A DNA stretch of 64,000 nt from Deroplatys truncata (Eukaryota; Arthropoda; Insecta; Mantodea; Mantidae): assembly GCA_030765065.1 (NCBI GenBank), contig CM060990.1:411441198-411505197 (forward strand). The letters are read 5' to 3'. Below are positions 1 to 10,389 of this stretch, piece by piece. Numbering within the stretch: position 1 is the first letter of the stretch; every line of letters begins with the position of its first letter. The position numbers and the translations under genes were made by a program. A model generated the notes under the pieces. It was not told where the DNA came from, made no database searches, and saw only the letters and a list, made by a program, of their open reading frames with translations.

Positions 1-2170
1 TTTTAATTCATCAGTGAGCATCTGACAAAAGTATGGTGCGAGCAAGGTACATAGTTTTCACCCAAGTTGGGTTTGTGATGCTATGTGACTGTCTTTGAGC
101 ATCTTCTTAAAGATATTGCTGATACCCTCCTGAGCTCTGAAACTTGTTTTTGTACCGATCACATGGTTTCGCTGCTCTAACATTAGTGTCGGGAAGAAAT
201 CCTAGTTGAGGTAGATGCAGCTACCACAGACCTACATACATCTTCTGCAGATGTAAGTATAGATGTCACAGCAGGGGCAGTATCAGCTAATATAGGCATC
301 TGAAGAAACAAATTCTGTGTTATAGCTATAAACTAGGTTGATTCTAAATGTGCTAAGAGGAAAGATGTTAGTTAATACAAAATTGATCCATTCAAGATAA
401 TTTGGGCGTAAAAAAGACAGCCTTTTTAAGCCATAAGTTTTAGTTATGGTCGCACATGTATAATTTCCATAAAGATTTTTAACCTCAGAACTAGTTCCAA
501 GCAACCAATCTCTTCCTCATTGTGACCAGTTTTAACAACCATCAGATCGTTTAGACATACTTTGCCAATAACCCCATACAGTTCCAGACTAAGCGTTCAT
601 AAATTAATTTGTTATAACGTTACTTTCATCAAATAATGTTATAAAAGATTAATTAGAATAAAAACAATATAAATTTACCTTTGACTTTCATTTTAAAAAT
701 ATTTCCTTTCAAGATATGTCAACATAGATCCTGTGGCATGTACCTAGCTTCAGTCATTTATCCCAAATGACTCTTCTTGCAAGATATGAGAGATTTAGGG
801 GAGATTAAAATCCCTATCCCGCCAATATTATGTTTACTAACTTCATTTACATTAATCTCAGAAACTATTTTTTTAAGATAGCATGTTGAAACTTTTGTAG
901 GAAATATACACATATCTTCTAAGTTTACTGATCTACTTTCATACTATGTCTTTTATTAAGGAACATACAATTTTTTATTAATTATACATTTAAAATCAAT
1001 CAGTAATTCCTGTTTTAAGAATTTCACCAGCCATTTTATTAACATCAAAGTAGATACAAAAAGCATCAATGTTTTTATCATAATTTAAATGAGCTATCTT
1101 CAATAATTTTTGAGAAAATGGGCCAATTCATTAATATCAGAAAATGTTAAAGAAAATACTCTTTTAACTAGAGTTAGACATAAAATGCCACATGCAGCAT
1201 CATTTTAAAATAATATTTTAAATACAAGTAATGTGCCTGCAATGATAAAACATAATTTATGAAATTAAAGAGGAATTTCCAAATTTTGAGTTAAAAACTA
1301 TACCAAAATCTAAAAATTCCATTTCATGGCAATTTTTCACCATCTCCCCAAAATTTATCAACACTAGCCAGAGCTGGAAATAAATGGCTTGTTCATTCTT
1401 GTTTGCTGGACAGCATTTGCAAAGCTGCAGCAAGCGCTTGCATGCCCAGATAAGGTTCTGTCTGTGAACGCACACCATTTACAAAAATGTGGACTTCAAC
1501 TCGCGCCAGCAAGCGCTTGCCGGCATTTGCAAGTGTTTGAAACCAGCCTTGTACATAACCGCACATTTAGCTAGAAAAGTTGCATCTGTCTTTATTACTT
1601 CAAAAATTTAATACTAACTTTGATTAAAAATTAATGTAACTTGGATCTCAGCTTTAGTATTACTTAGAACATTTTATTCCTTTCATCTCTCCATTTATTG
1701 TTCATTTTTTATTGTTTTTGGCTTTTGTTCAGTGTTAACGATATCTTCATTGTTATGTCGCTGCTCTGAATCATAAGATAATATGCTGTGCAGTATATAC
1801 TCACAGGCAAAATTAACTAATGACCTAGCAGTTGAACGCCCTTAAACAAAAAAAAAACAAAAAAACAGGCAAAATCTTTGTAACACCATTAGGATTATGC
1901 AGAAACATTTGTCTGTAATGCAATATACAACATTGGTAATTGATATCCATATAAAAAAAGACATGGTGTACAAAAGCATTATTCAAATTGTCACTTTTTT
2001 ACTTTCTTGTAAATACGGGATTTTGGGCATCCCATACCAGGTGAATACAGACAAGCATTTACAGCCTCAAATCCAAGATGTGTTGTACTAAACTGACACT
2101 GGCAAACCTATATACATGCATGAAAATTGGAATATGTACGAGAGTTAGGTAGAGTATTAATTTAAACTTA
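1..2170. other. AT-rich non-coding stretch, no gene recognised
   Basis: No reading frame here has a recognisable domain, and the short open frames look random. The stretch lies beyond the outer (3') end of the first Penelope-like copy. The only structure noticed is a 12-bp perfect palindrome GCAAGCGCTTGC present twice (1430-1441 and 1509-1520), with nearby copies of GCATTTGCAA, suggesting a small old repeat. An A-rich run sits at about 1846-1865. Confidence 0.5.
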
Positions 2171-2174
2171 TTAC

Positions 2175-3370
2175 AGTAACACTGAGTCGAAATTAACACT
2201 TAATGCTTCACTAACTTTTAACTTACACATAGAAAAGACGTCTGCATCATCACCTACATTCGAGTGCCAGAATAATTAGATGTGTTCCCTCTGGAATCTT
2301 GAGGCTCTCCTACTGGACCTCTGATGAATCTATGGAGTGGGTTGTCTTCGGTGGGGATTTCAAAATTAATTAGAATTGACTCGTATTTTTTCATGAAAAT
2401 ATTCTCCCAGGTTTCAAGTTCTATTGGTCTTTGTACATGTTTCAAACGATGGATGCTGTTTTCAATGTTGTGGCTAGAGTTCCAAAAATGGTATGCTACT
2501 GCTGATTTTTCTATGTGTTTGTACTTTGTGTGCCCAAGGTGTTCCTTGAGATGGGTTTCTATGTTCCTTTTTGTTTTTCCTATGTATATTTTCTTGCAAT
2601 ATTTACAGCTAATTTTATAAATTTCTGGTTTCTTAAGAAGGTGTTACATCAGATTTGTTTGATTTAATTACGTTTTTTTATATTGAGTCTGTTTTGTGGG
2701 GCTAGTACTATGTTATAACCTTGGAAGATCTTTTGGAATTTTTTCAACAACTTTGGGAGGTAAGTGAATTTTTTGAAACTTTTTTCTTTTCTTTTTCTGC
2801 TGTTAGAGTGATTGTCTGATATCTGTTTCTTTTTTTTCTAATTTATGTAATTGTTTATGCACCAATGACTTGTTGAAATTGTTGTTTCTGTTTGTTTTAA
2901 TTCCTTCTTGAGTTCTGTTTCATCTAATGGGATGTTGAGTAATCTGTGTAGTAGGGTGTTTATGATGGCATGTTTGTGGTTGATAGGATTGAAAGTGTTT
3001 GCTTTTATGAGATTTTATGTGTATCCTTCCTGTATATACCAAATTCAAGCTTATTATCTTTCTGATAATTCTTAGGTCTAGGAGGGGAAGTGTTCCATCT
3101 GTTTCTTTCTCCATCGTGAATTTAATTTCTGGAATTTGTAGATTTAAAAGTTTCAGAGCATCTTGTACTAGTTTTTCATTAACTACTGCGAAGATATCAT
3201 CAGCGTACCAGAACCATGTCTTGAAAATGTGGGGGAAAGCAGTGGTGATCTGAGTCTCAAAGAAGTTCATAAAAAGGTTGACCAGAAGAGGTGATAAGGG
3301 GCTTCCCACCATTAGACCAGAATTTTGCTTGTATATTTTCCTTGGAAAACTGAAATTTTTAAATCTACAG
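2175..3370 (-). mobile_element. Penelope-like element copy A (5'-truncated)
   Basis: Read on the minus strand this copy holds, in order, a reverse transcriptase part, a linker, a GIY-YIG endonuclease part and a 3' untranslated tail, the domain order of Penelope-like retroelements. Its tail (about 2175-2260) matches the tail of copy B at about 8440-8530. It is truncated within the RT and abuts copy B head to head at about 3365-3371, where a short shared sequence (ATTTGGTATATAC) may mark the joint. The end near 2175 is where similarity to copy B stops, so it is approximate. Confidence 0.85.
2254..3363 (-). pseudogene. Penelope-like RT plus GIY-YIG endonuclease, broken
   Basis: This is the coding part of PLE copy A. 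The open segment at about 2920-3363 carries GLMVGSPLSPLL and WYADDIF, RT motifs typical of Penelope RTs (the family usually has GLAMGSPLSP and Y-DD). The frame is then interrupted by several stops. Near 2600 the endonuclease reads YKISCKYCKKIYIGKTKRN, the GIY-YIG core with the Cys residues that PLE endonucleases commonly carry. The last segment, to the stop at 2254, is an open C-terminus with LKHVQRPIELETWE and FIRGPVGEPQDSRGN. The N-terminal half of the RT is absent. In living PLEs the protein primes cDNA synthesis at nicked DNA; this copy cannot make a full protein. Confidence 0.85.
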
Positions 3371-3937
3371 ATTTGGTATATACAGGAAGGATACAAATAC
3401 AGGCAATCACATAAAAGCAAACACTTTCAATCCTATCAACCACAAGCATGCCATCATAAACATCCTGCTACACAGATTACTCAACATCCCATTAGGTGAA
3501 ACAGAATACAAGAAGGAATTAAAACAAATAGAAACAACGGCAGAGAACAACAGTTTCAGCAAATCATTGGTGCATAAAAATTTACAGAAGTTAAAAAGAA
3601 GAAACATATATCAGATATAACCACTCTAACAGAAGAAAAAGAAAAGAAAAGGTTAAAATAATTCACTTACCACCCAAAGTTCATGAGAAAATTCCAAAAC
3701 ATCTTCCAAGGTTGCAACATAGTACTAACCCCACAAAACAGACACAGTATAAAAAAACTTACTTAAATCAAACAGATCTGATGTAACACTTTCTTGAAAG
3801 AAACCAGGAATTTATAAAATTAGTTGTGTTGATTGTGAGAAAATATACATAGGAAAAACGAAAAGGAACATAGAGAGCTGTCTCAAGGAACACTTAGGCA
3901 CACAAAGTATAAACAAACAGAAAAATCAGCACTAGCA
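2494..3937. repeat. Large inverted repeat of two Penelope-like copies
   Basis: The left arm (about 2494-3043) and right arm (about 3371-3937) are diverged reverse complements, each about 550 bp. Easily seen matches are the stretch around 2930-3040 against 3373-3480, the block with the ACAAAACAGAC motif near 2700 and 3730, and the GIY-YIG block near 2540-2620 against 3840-3900. The spacer (about 3044-3370) is RT sequence present only in copy A. Penelope elements often integrate as inverted or tandem partial dimers, so this probably arose in one integration. Confidence 0.8.
3371..3937 (+). mobile_element. Penelope-like element copy B, left part
   Basis: This is the plus-strand partner of copy A. 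It begins inside the end of the RT, runs through the linker and the GIY-YIG core (IYIGKTKRNIE-like, about 3845-3880) and breaks off after AATCAGCACTAGCA at 3937, where the LINE starts. The reading resumes at 8181 on the far side of that LINE. Several stops and small indels make it non-coding. Copy A shows what the undisturbed sequence looked like across the break. Confidence 0.85.
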
Positions 3938-3958
3938 TGTGTTGTTACGTGAAGCAAG

Positions 3959-5161
3959 GTGCAAACAATTAGTAATAAAGATGGTATTAATGCAGAAAAA
4001 GTAGTTTTTAAAGGTAATAGTGTGATACATAAAGGTGAAAGAACCAACACAAATGAAATCCAGACAATCCTAAATACAGAAGAAAGAAAAAGGGAAGAAT
4101 ACGTGTGCAACCTACATGTGGGTCGAAAACCATGTGGCATTGATCAGGTAGCATCACCACAAATGCTTATAGAGATACTAAATGGGGATCTACGCTGCGC
4201 AAAGGAAGAAATAAGACATTAAGGAGTGAAAAAGCAGACTTAAAAGCGAAGTTGGAGCAAATATCAGAAGATACATTGTATGCTAAAGTAACAGCACGGG
4301 AAAATCCAATGCAGGATATAAACAGAATCACTGAACCCTTGAGAGAAAAAACCAAAAGCTGGAAGAAGAAAAGTGTGTATTAGTAGAAAAAAATAAAAGA
4401 TTGACACAGGAAAGCATCAACCCGACACAAGCCAAAGATTCTAGCCAACCTGTCACTCAAAATAATGGTCCTTGCACGAACTGGATGAGAGTCACAAATA
4501 AGAATAAAAAGATGAAAGAAGCAGCTCCAAAGACACCAGAACTTCAGATATCCAACCGATTTGAAATTTTATCCAAAAGTGGACAAGAACAACAGAGAAG
4601 CATGTAGGAACACCTAACCTAACCTCAACAGCAATGGATCTATAAGTGAAGTAGTAAAAGAATAAAAAGTGCTAGTGATTGGTGACTCCATGATCATACA
4701 TGTGAATGTGAATGGTGCACAGACCAAAGTGTATAGGGGTATTAGAATAGAGCAGTTGGGGAACAAGTTAAAAAATGTGTGTGACTGTGAAAATTTTCAA
4801 AAAAGCCAGAGGTAGTCATCCTCCATGTCAGAACAAACAACTTTTAAAAATCAGTGTGTCCTGAAGAAGTATTGGGCGAGATCTATGGGTTCATCAAAAT
4901 AACAAAGGAGAAATTTCCAAAAGATGTAGTGGCTACAAATAGTGATGTGTATATAAAAAATTTATCAAGGTGGTAAATCAAAACATTAGATGGGTGTGTG
5001 AAACTTTAAGACTATATGTTGATGTGGACAAATATTTGGATCATACATATATTGGAAAAAATGATTTGCACCTAAACAGAAAAGGGTCTTATACAGTGGG
5101 TAAAGTTTTAGAAAATGTAGTAGACATAATTAAAGCGAACCAGGGAAACTACTTCCTGTAG
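3959..5161 (+). pseudogene. LINE ORF1 with SGNH/GDSL esterase domain, broken
   Basis: The N-terminal half is hydrophilic and shifts frame repeatedly (about 3959-4222, then 4401-4607). From about 4672 the reading VLVIGDSMI gives the GDS block of SGNH hydrolases. PEVVILHVRTNNF (about 4808-4846) corresponds to the block usually reading HvGTND, and DLHLNRKG (about 5066-5089) is the D-x-x-H block. The C-terminal segment 4970-5161 is still open. In CR1/L2-type LINEs the esterase ORF1 protein binds RNA and may act at membranes or in RNP assembly. ORF2 follows almost directly at 5168. Here the ORF is dead, with stops and a degenerate G in the GTND block. Confidence 0.75.
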
Positions 5162-5167
5162 CAGAAG

Positions 5168-8010
5168 GTGAGATTAGAAAATATTAGAAAAGGAGTATTA
5201 GGCTGTAAAGATCGTAATACAGTGAATGTGCAATATGTAAATCCTACAGATACTGTAAACATTCCATATCTGAATGTACAATGTTTAAGAAGAAAGGTAA
5301 ATGAATTAAGTGTATCTATCAAGGATATAAATTGTAACATATTATGTCTGAGTGACCATTGGCTTCGAGAACAAGAAATAGGATATGTAGGAATTGAAAA
5401 TTTTAAATTAGTAAATTCTTACTGTAGAAATAGGTATAAAAATGGTGGGGTTGCAATATACATTTCTAATTCATTAGCAGTAAAGAAGATAGAATTAAAC
5501 ATCTTTTGTATAGAAAAAGTATTTGAGTTTACAGGAGTAGTAATTAGTAGACATAATATTGTAATACTCACTGTGTATAGGTCACCAGATGGGGACCCTA
5601 ACTTATTTCTGGAATGTATTGAAAAGGTATTGATATATCTAATTAACTCCAAGCAGAATATAATAATTTGTGGTGATATCAATGCTCAGTTTGACATAAC
5701 CAAAAAGGTAATACAGCAGGTCTGTTCTTAAATCTATTACAACAGATGAGATATCATTGCATAAATGGAACTCCTACACGAGGGACAGCATGCCTAGACA
5801 ATATAATAACAAACCTGAAACCAAAATTCTATTGATTTAAAGTCTTAGATTGCAAAATAGCAGATCATCAAGCTCTATTCCTAAAGGTTATCTCTGAAAA
5901 AGCTAACCCTCAGGAAACAGCAAAACTTCTTAAAGAAATCAGAGATCTGAGTATTGAAAATATAAATAGATTTAAGGACAGGACAGCCTAGCATTGGTGA
6001 ACTGGGAAACACTGCTTTGTAATACTAAGGGGCCAGCTAAAAAAGTTTTTGAGGTATTCTTTGCAAAATTTAATGATTTATTCAATTGCTCTTGCATAAA
6101 ACAAAAGCAACTTATAAATCCTAATAAAAAGAAAAGAACAATAAATGCATATAAATGGTATAATTCAGAACTTGAAAGAATGAAAAATAAACTAATAATT
6201 CTCCAGGATATGTATAAAAAAGCACCAAATGATTTATTGTCAAATGTATTGAAAGATTATAGAAGAAAATACAGGAAACAGCTAGTTGATGCAAAGAAAA
6301 ATGCAAATCAAATAATCATAGAAAAGTCTGATAACAGATGCAAAGCAGCATAGTCGATCAATTTCAGTAACTGGTAGAGATAATAAAAGTGACACACATG
6401 AAAGAGTAACTCCTGATGACTTTAATAATTTCTTTTTACAGTCAGTAGAAGACATAACTGTACAAGTCCAATCATGTCCAGATACTGCAATGAGTTTTAT
6501 AACACCAGGAAAAGAAAATGAGGATTTTTCACTTAGAGAAGTAACATGTGATGAGGTCCTAAAAGTTGCCAAAAATCTAAAGAATTAAAAAAGCAGGGAT
6601 ATTTATCATCTTTCTAACAATCTCATTAAAGAAGCAATTCAGTATATTTGACCTTTGACCTACTGTATTAATAGATGTTTAAGCGAAGGCACTTTTCCAA
6701 AGAAACACGAATATATAAAAATGGAGACCGAGAAAATGTGACTAACAAAATACCCATTTCAATAATCCCTACAATAGCAAAAATTATGGAATGCTTGCTA
6801 AAAAAAACCAACTGCAAGCTTTTTTTAAAAAGCAAAATTTATTCTTCAGTAATCAATTTGGATTTTGCAGAGCAAAATCAACAATATTAGCAGTCGATGC
6901 ATTTGTAGAAAATATATATAAAGCTTTTGAAAATGGTGACTTGGCTCAAGGCATTCTTTGTGACTTGAGTAAAGCTTTCGATAGTGTGAAACATGATATC
7001 TTATTAAATAAAATGGAAAAATATGGGATCAAAGGAAAGAAATTAAACATATTTAAATCTTAACTAGAAGGTCATAAACAGCTAGTATCAGCTGATGGAA
7101 GGCAATCGAGCGTCAAATAAGTAAAAATTGGGGTTCTGCAGGGCTCGGTACTGGGGCCCCTACTTTATCTAATAATGATTAATGATATTTCAAAATGTTA
7201 TCCCTGTCATACAATTGTTTATGCAGATGATACATCCTTCCTTAATGTTCATAAAGACTTGAGATTTTTGACAGAGTCAGTAAATGAAACCATGCAGCAA
7301 GCTCAAATTTGGTTTAGAAGTAATGGCTTCCTTATAAATCCCAACAAAACTCAAAACATTATCTTCAGTTTAAAGCATATAAATGCTGCCAGTGATAGTG
7401 TGAAACTTCTTGGCATATTAATTGATAAACAACTATCCTAGAATCAGCATATAGATTTTGTATGCAATAAATTATCATGCATAGTATTTCTCTTAGCAAA
7501 TTTAAAAAAAGCAGTGCCAAAAGAATTTGTTCGAATGGCAAATTTTTCATTCTTTCAGTCCATCCTAAGATATGGCATAGTATTATGGGGCAGTAGTCCA
7601 CGCATTGAGGAGGTATTAAGAATTCAAAAAAGACAATAAGAATTTTCACCAACTCGAAGAAACTTGAACACTGCAAACCATTATTTATAGAATTAGAAAT
7701 TCCTACAGTTATTAATATATATATGATGTTTTAACCTATATAAAAGAGAATTTGGACGACTAGGAAGTAAGGAGAGACATACATAAACACAATATGCGTA
7801 GTAGCAATAAAGTTGATATGCCATACTACAGATTGCAGAAGATCTCTTAAGTATTGCAGGGCAGTAGGCATAAAACTCTTCAATTCATTTCCCTTAAAAG
7901 TAACTACTGTAAATCTTCAACTCTATAAAGAGAAATTGTACAAATGGCTAATAAAACAATCTTTATATAATATACAGGAACTTGACACATTAAGTAAAAG
8001 TGATATGTAA
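5168..8010 (+). pseudogene. LINE ORF2: APE endonuclease and reverse transcriptase, broken
   Basis: The first 187 codons (5168-5731) are open and form an APE-type endonuclease: YLNVQCLRRKVNEL, LCLSDHWL, GGVAIYIS, LTVYRSP and IIICGDINAQF. The endonuclease C-terminus follows after a frameshift (TACLDNIITN near 5790, KIADHQALF near 5860). The linker is open at 5994-6353. RT motifs appear at 6840-7060 (NQFGFCRAKSTILAV, LCDLSKAFDSVKHDI), 7130-7165 (GVLQGSVLGP) and 7205-7230 (YADDTSFL with the catalytic DD). The region ending near 7640 has the thumb-like YGIVLWGSS segment. At least five frameshifts or stops separate these blocks, so it is a pseudogene, though its order is complete. Confidence 0.85.
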
Positions 8011-8113
8011 ATATGTTTATTAGTTTTAAGTAATACCTAATGTATAGCTTTGAGCTTTGAGGAAGCCTATTGTAATTATTGTAATTACCAAATGGTGAAT
8101 AAATTATTATTAC

Positions 8114-8114
<1 letters not shown>

Positions 8115-8180
<66 letters not shown>
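8115..8180 (+). repeat. (TTA)n tail of the LINE
   Basis: Twenty-two uninterrupted TTA units close the LINE at its junction with PLE sequence. Many CR1-group LINEs end in short tandem repeats instead of poly(A), so this is read as the 3' tail, possibly expanded after insertion. Confidence 0.9.
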
Positions 8181-8181
<1 letters not shown>

Positions 8182-8530
8182 GCAGCAGCAGCAGCATACC
8201 CTTTCTGGAACTCTAGCCACAACATTGAAAACAGCGTCCATCTTTTGAAACATGTACAAAGACCAATAGAACTTGAAACCTGGGAGAAGATTTTCTTGAA
8301 AAAATATGAGTCAACGCTAATGAATTTTGAAACCCCCACCAAAGACAACCAACTCCATAGATTCTTCAGAGGACCAGTAGGTGAGCCTCAAGATTCCAGA
8401 GGGAACACATCTAATTATTCCAGCAGTCAAATGTAGTTGATGATGCAGATGTCTTTGAAACACTTTCTACGTGTAAGTTAAAAGTTAGTGAAGCATTAAG
8501 TGTTAATTTCGACTCATTGTTACTTCAGTA
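8181..8530 (+). mobile_element. Penelope-like element copy B, right part (C-terminus and 3' UTR)
   Basis: This continues copy B after the LINE. It encodes LLKHVQRPIELETWEK and GPVGEPQDSRGNTSNY, nearly the same C-terminus as copy A, up to a stop at 8434-8436. The following UTR contains TTGATGATGCAGATGTC, then TTTGAAACACT, then the block TTAGTGAAGCATTAAGTG shared with copy A. Similarity stops at about 8525-8530. Confidence 0.85.
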
Positions 8531-8708
8531 AGTCTTCATTTCGCTTCACTGTGTACCCTTCCAGCTTGTTTAATTATCATATTAATTTAAATTAGTAAAT
8601 TGTAAACTATACCCAAATTACCACTATCTACCATATGAAATACAAGGCACATAGAAAGAAATGAAATGACTCACCTGTTCATAAAATGAGGAGAGAAATG
8701 CAGAAATA

Positions 8709-8924
8709 TCAGTTATACTTCATTGCCGCGATCATTGCTAATGCATTTGTCTTGACATGTGGCTGGTAACAGCCTTCTTGCCCATGTTGCTTAAGGTGAA
8801 CTTCTTTTTTGCATGCATTACAAAAAGCTGTTTTTGAGTCATTGTGCACTTCTTGCAACCAAAGCTGAAACTCTGGATGCACCAATGGTAATAACCACAC
8901 TGAATTAAATTTTGAAACATTCAT
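8709..8924 (-). pseudogene. BED-type zinc-finger fragment, probably from a hAT-like element
   Basis: Two overlapping minus-strand frames together look like one BED finger. The first reads FQLWLQEVHNDSKTAFCNACKK, with the paired cysteines. The second, one frame away, reads KKFTLSNMGKKAVTSHMS, the LSNMG...A..SH segment that follows in many BED-finger transposases. A single frameshift would explain the split. No transposase core is recognised next to it, so this is a fragment. It could also be an exon scrap of a BED-finger host gene. Confidence 0.5.
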
Positions 8925-8929
8925 AATGC

Positions 8930-10385
8930 ACAGTGCACACTAATAAGATTGACAATGTGATTCTTTGTCAAAACTTGACCATTAACACAGGAACAATGAA
9001 GAGTGTTCGATCAGCAAAAACGTGGCAATGTACATTGTAGTCCACATTCCAAACAATGAGGTACTTCACATCATTAAGGCCAACTTCAGTTATTAAAATA
9101 ATTAAGTGGCACTACAGGTGGGTTCGGCATCAGGCTATAAGCAGTTTCACATATGTTTCAACCAATCAGGGACCAGCATTTCCTCTCAAAGCACTAGCTA
9201 GCAACAATGTTGCCAAGTTGATGAACTGCAAAATATCCAGCGCCAATGCTGTGACTGTGTGTTGCACCATTTTAATGCAGTTTGTAGATGTACACCCGCT
9301 GCCCCCTCTCTCTCAACAATCACAACTTCTTTGTATTTTTATTTCATCTCCCTGAAATTTTTGAGCGATATATAATATGAAACTAATTGTTCATCATTCA
9401 TTCTAAATCATAGCACTAAACTGTTCATCGGAGATAAATGATCATAAAACAATCGTGAATTTAGTTAAGTAGCAGGATGATTCAAAAGAATTGAACAAAT
9501 AACAATGGTAGGCTGAAACTAGTTATTATAGATGATTCATGATGATTGGTGACTGGCAGGGGTTCATGTGAAGCAGTTCACGAGGTATGAATGAATCGTA
9601 TGAACGAGTATTTTGAAAGAATCGGTTTGCTCAACCCTACTTGGTATAACTCCACTCTTTTGTTCCGCTCAGGTACAGTCTCGTCAAGTACTCTGACATG
9701 ACAAGCCTTTTCCCTGTATATTTTCTGTATTTTGATTTTCCTATCTTTCCCAAAAATGGTCACCCTGTATAAGTTAGTAGGAAAATAGGACATTTTGAAA
9801 TATAAGGTTAAGTAGGAAAATAGGACATTTTGAAGTATAAGGTTAAGTTTCACTGTCATTTTGTAAAAGTTACTTGCAAAATAGGTTAGACACATGAATA
9901 TTGGGTTAATATTAGTTACATTATTTATTTAAACAAACATTACTGTCATTCACATTTAAAAAAAAAAGAAAAAAACATTATATGAAAACTATGTCTAAGA
10001 ATAATGCTGGAGGCATTATGCAGCAGAAATGTAATAGAACTTGAAAGCAACCAGTGCAACTTTTGACAATCCAATAATGTTTACAAAATTCATCTTCATC
10101 CCAAACCTGGAAATTACTCTTTATTTTGGCTTTCCTCCTGTTGTATAAACATTGATCTAATATTTCGCCTTGGAATCGCTATCAACTATCAATCAAGGCC
10201 AAAGGTATGCCATTTTTGTGTGGTTACCTCCAAGTTAGTATCCTAACCGCTACCTGAGCTGGCGATAAGCTCATCACTAAGAATAACTCCCAGTTAGCTG
10301 TTAACCGAAGGTCATAATAGGAAAATTTGCATAACTGCCAGTTAATATCTAACCAGAACCTTAATCGGAGATCATATTACTGGCC
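8930..10385. other. No gene recognised
   Basis: Plus and minus frames are short and show no known domain. The segment contains a 35-bp tandem duplication (9777-9846) and otherwise looks like unconstrained AT-rich sequence. Around 10200-10380 the phrase CCAGTTA recurs in loosely repeated lines, but no clear unit could be defined. Confidence 0.5.
9777..9846. repeat. 35-bp tandem duplication
   Basis: Two adjacent 35-bp units (9777-9811 and 9812-9846) beginning GTAGGAAAATAGGACATTTT differ at one position. No coding or regulatory role is visible. Confidence 0.9.
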
Positions 10386-10389
10386 TTTA

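Larger units (their letters stand above)
3938..8180 (+). mobile_element. CR1-group-like LINE, near full length, inserted in PLE copy B
   Basis: The 4243-bp insert has two degraded coding regions and ends in a pure TTA repeat tail. ORF1 carries an esterase domain, ORF2 an APE endonuclease and RT. PLE sequence is continuous if this segment is removed. The flanks ATCAGCACTAGCA (left) and AGCAGCAGCAGCA (right) both correspond to the single ATCAGCAGTAGCA of PLE copy A, consistent with a target-site duplication of roughly 10-13 bp. An esterase-bearing ORF1 is known from the CR1/L2 group of LINEs; the exact clade was not resolved by eye. Confidence 0.85.

Noticed and set aside
4610-4630. CCTAACCTAACCT resembling the arthropod telomere repeat (TTAGG)n
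   Set aside because: Only about two and a half units inside a LINE coding region; no array.
8085-8348. Asparagine-rich minus-strand frame and leucine-rich plus frame
   Set aside because: Produced by the TTA microsatellite joined to PLE sequence; not a protein.
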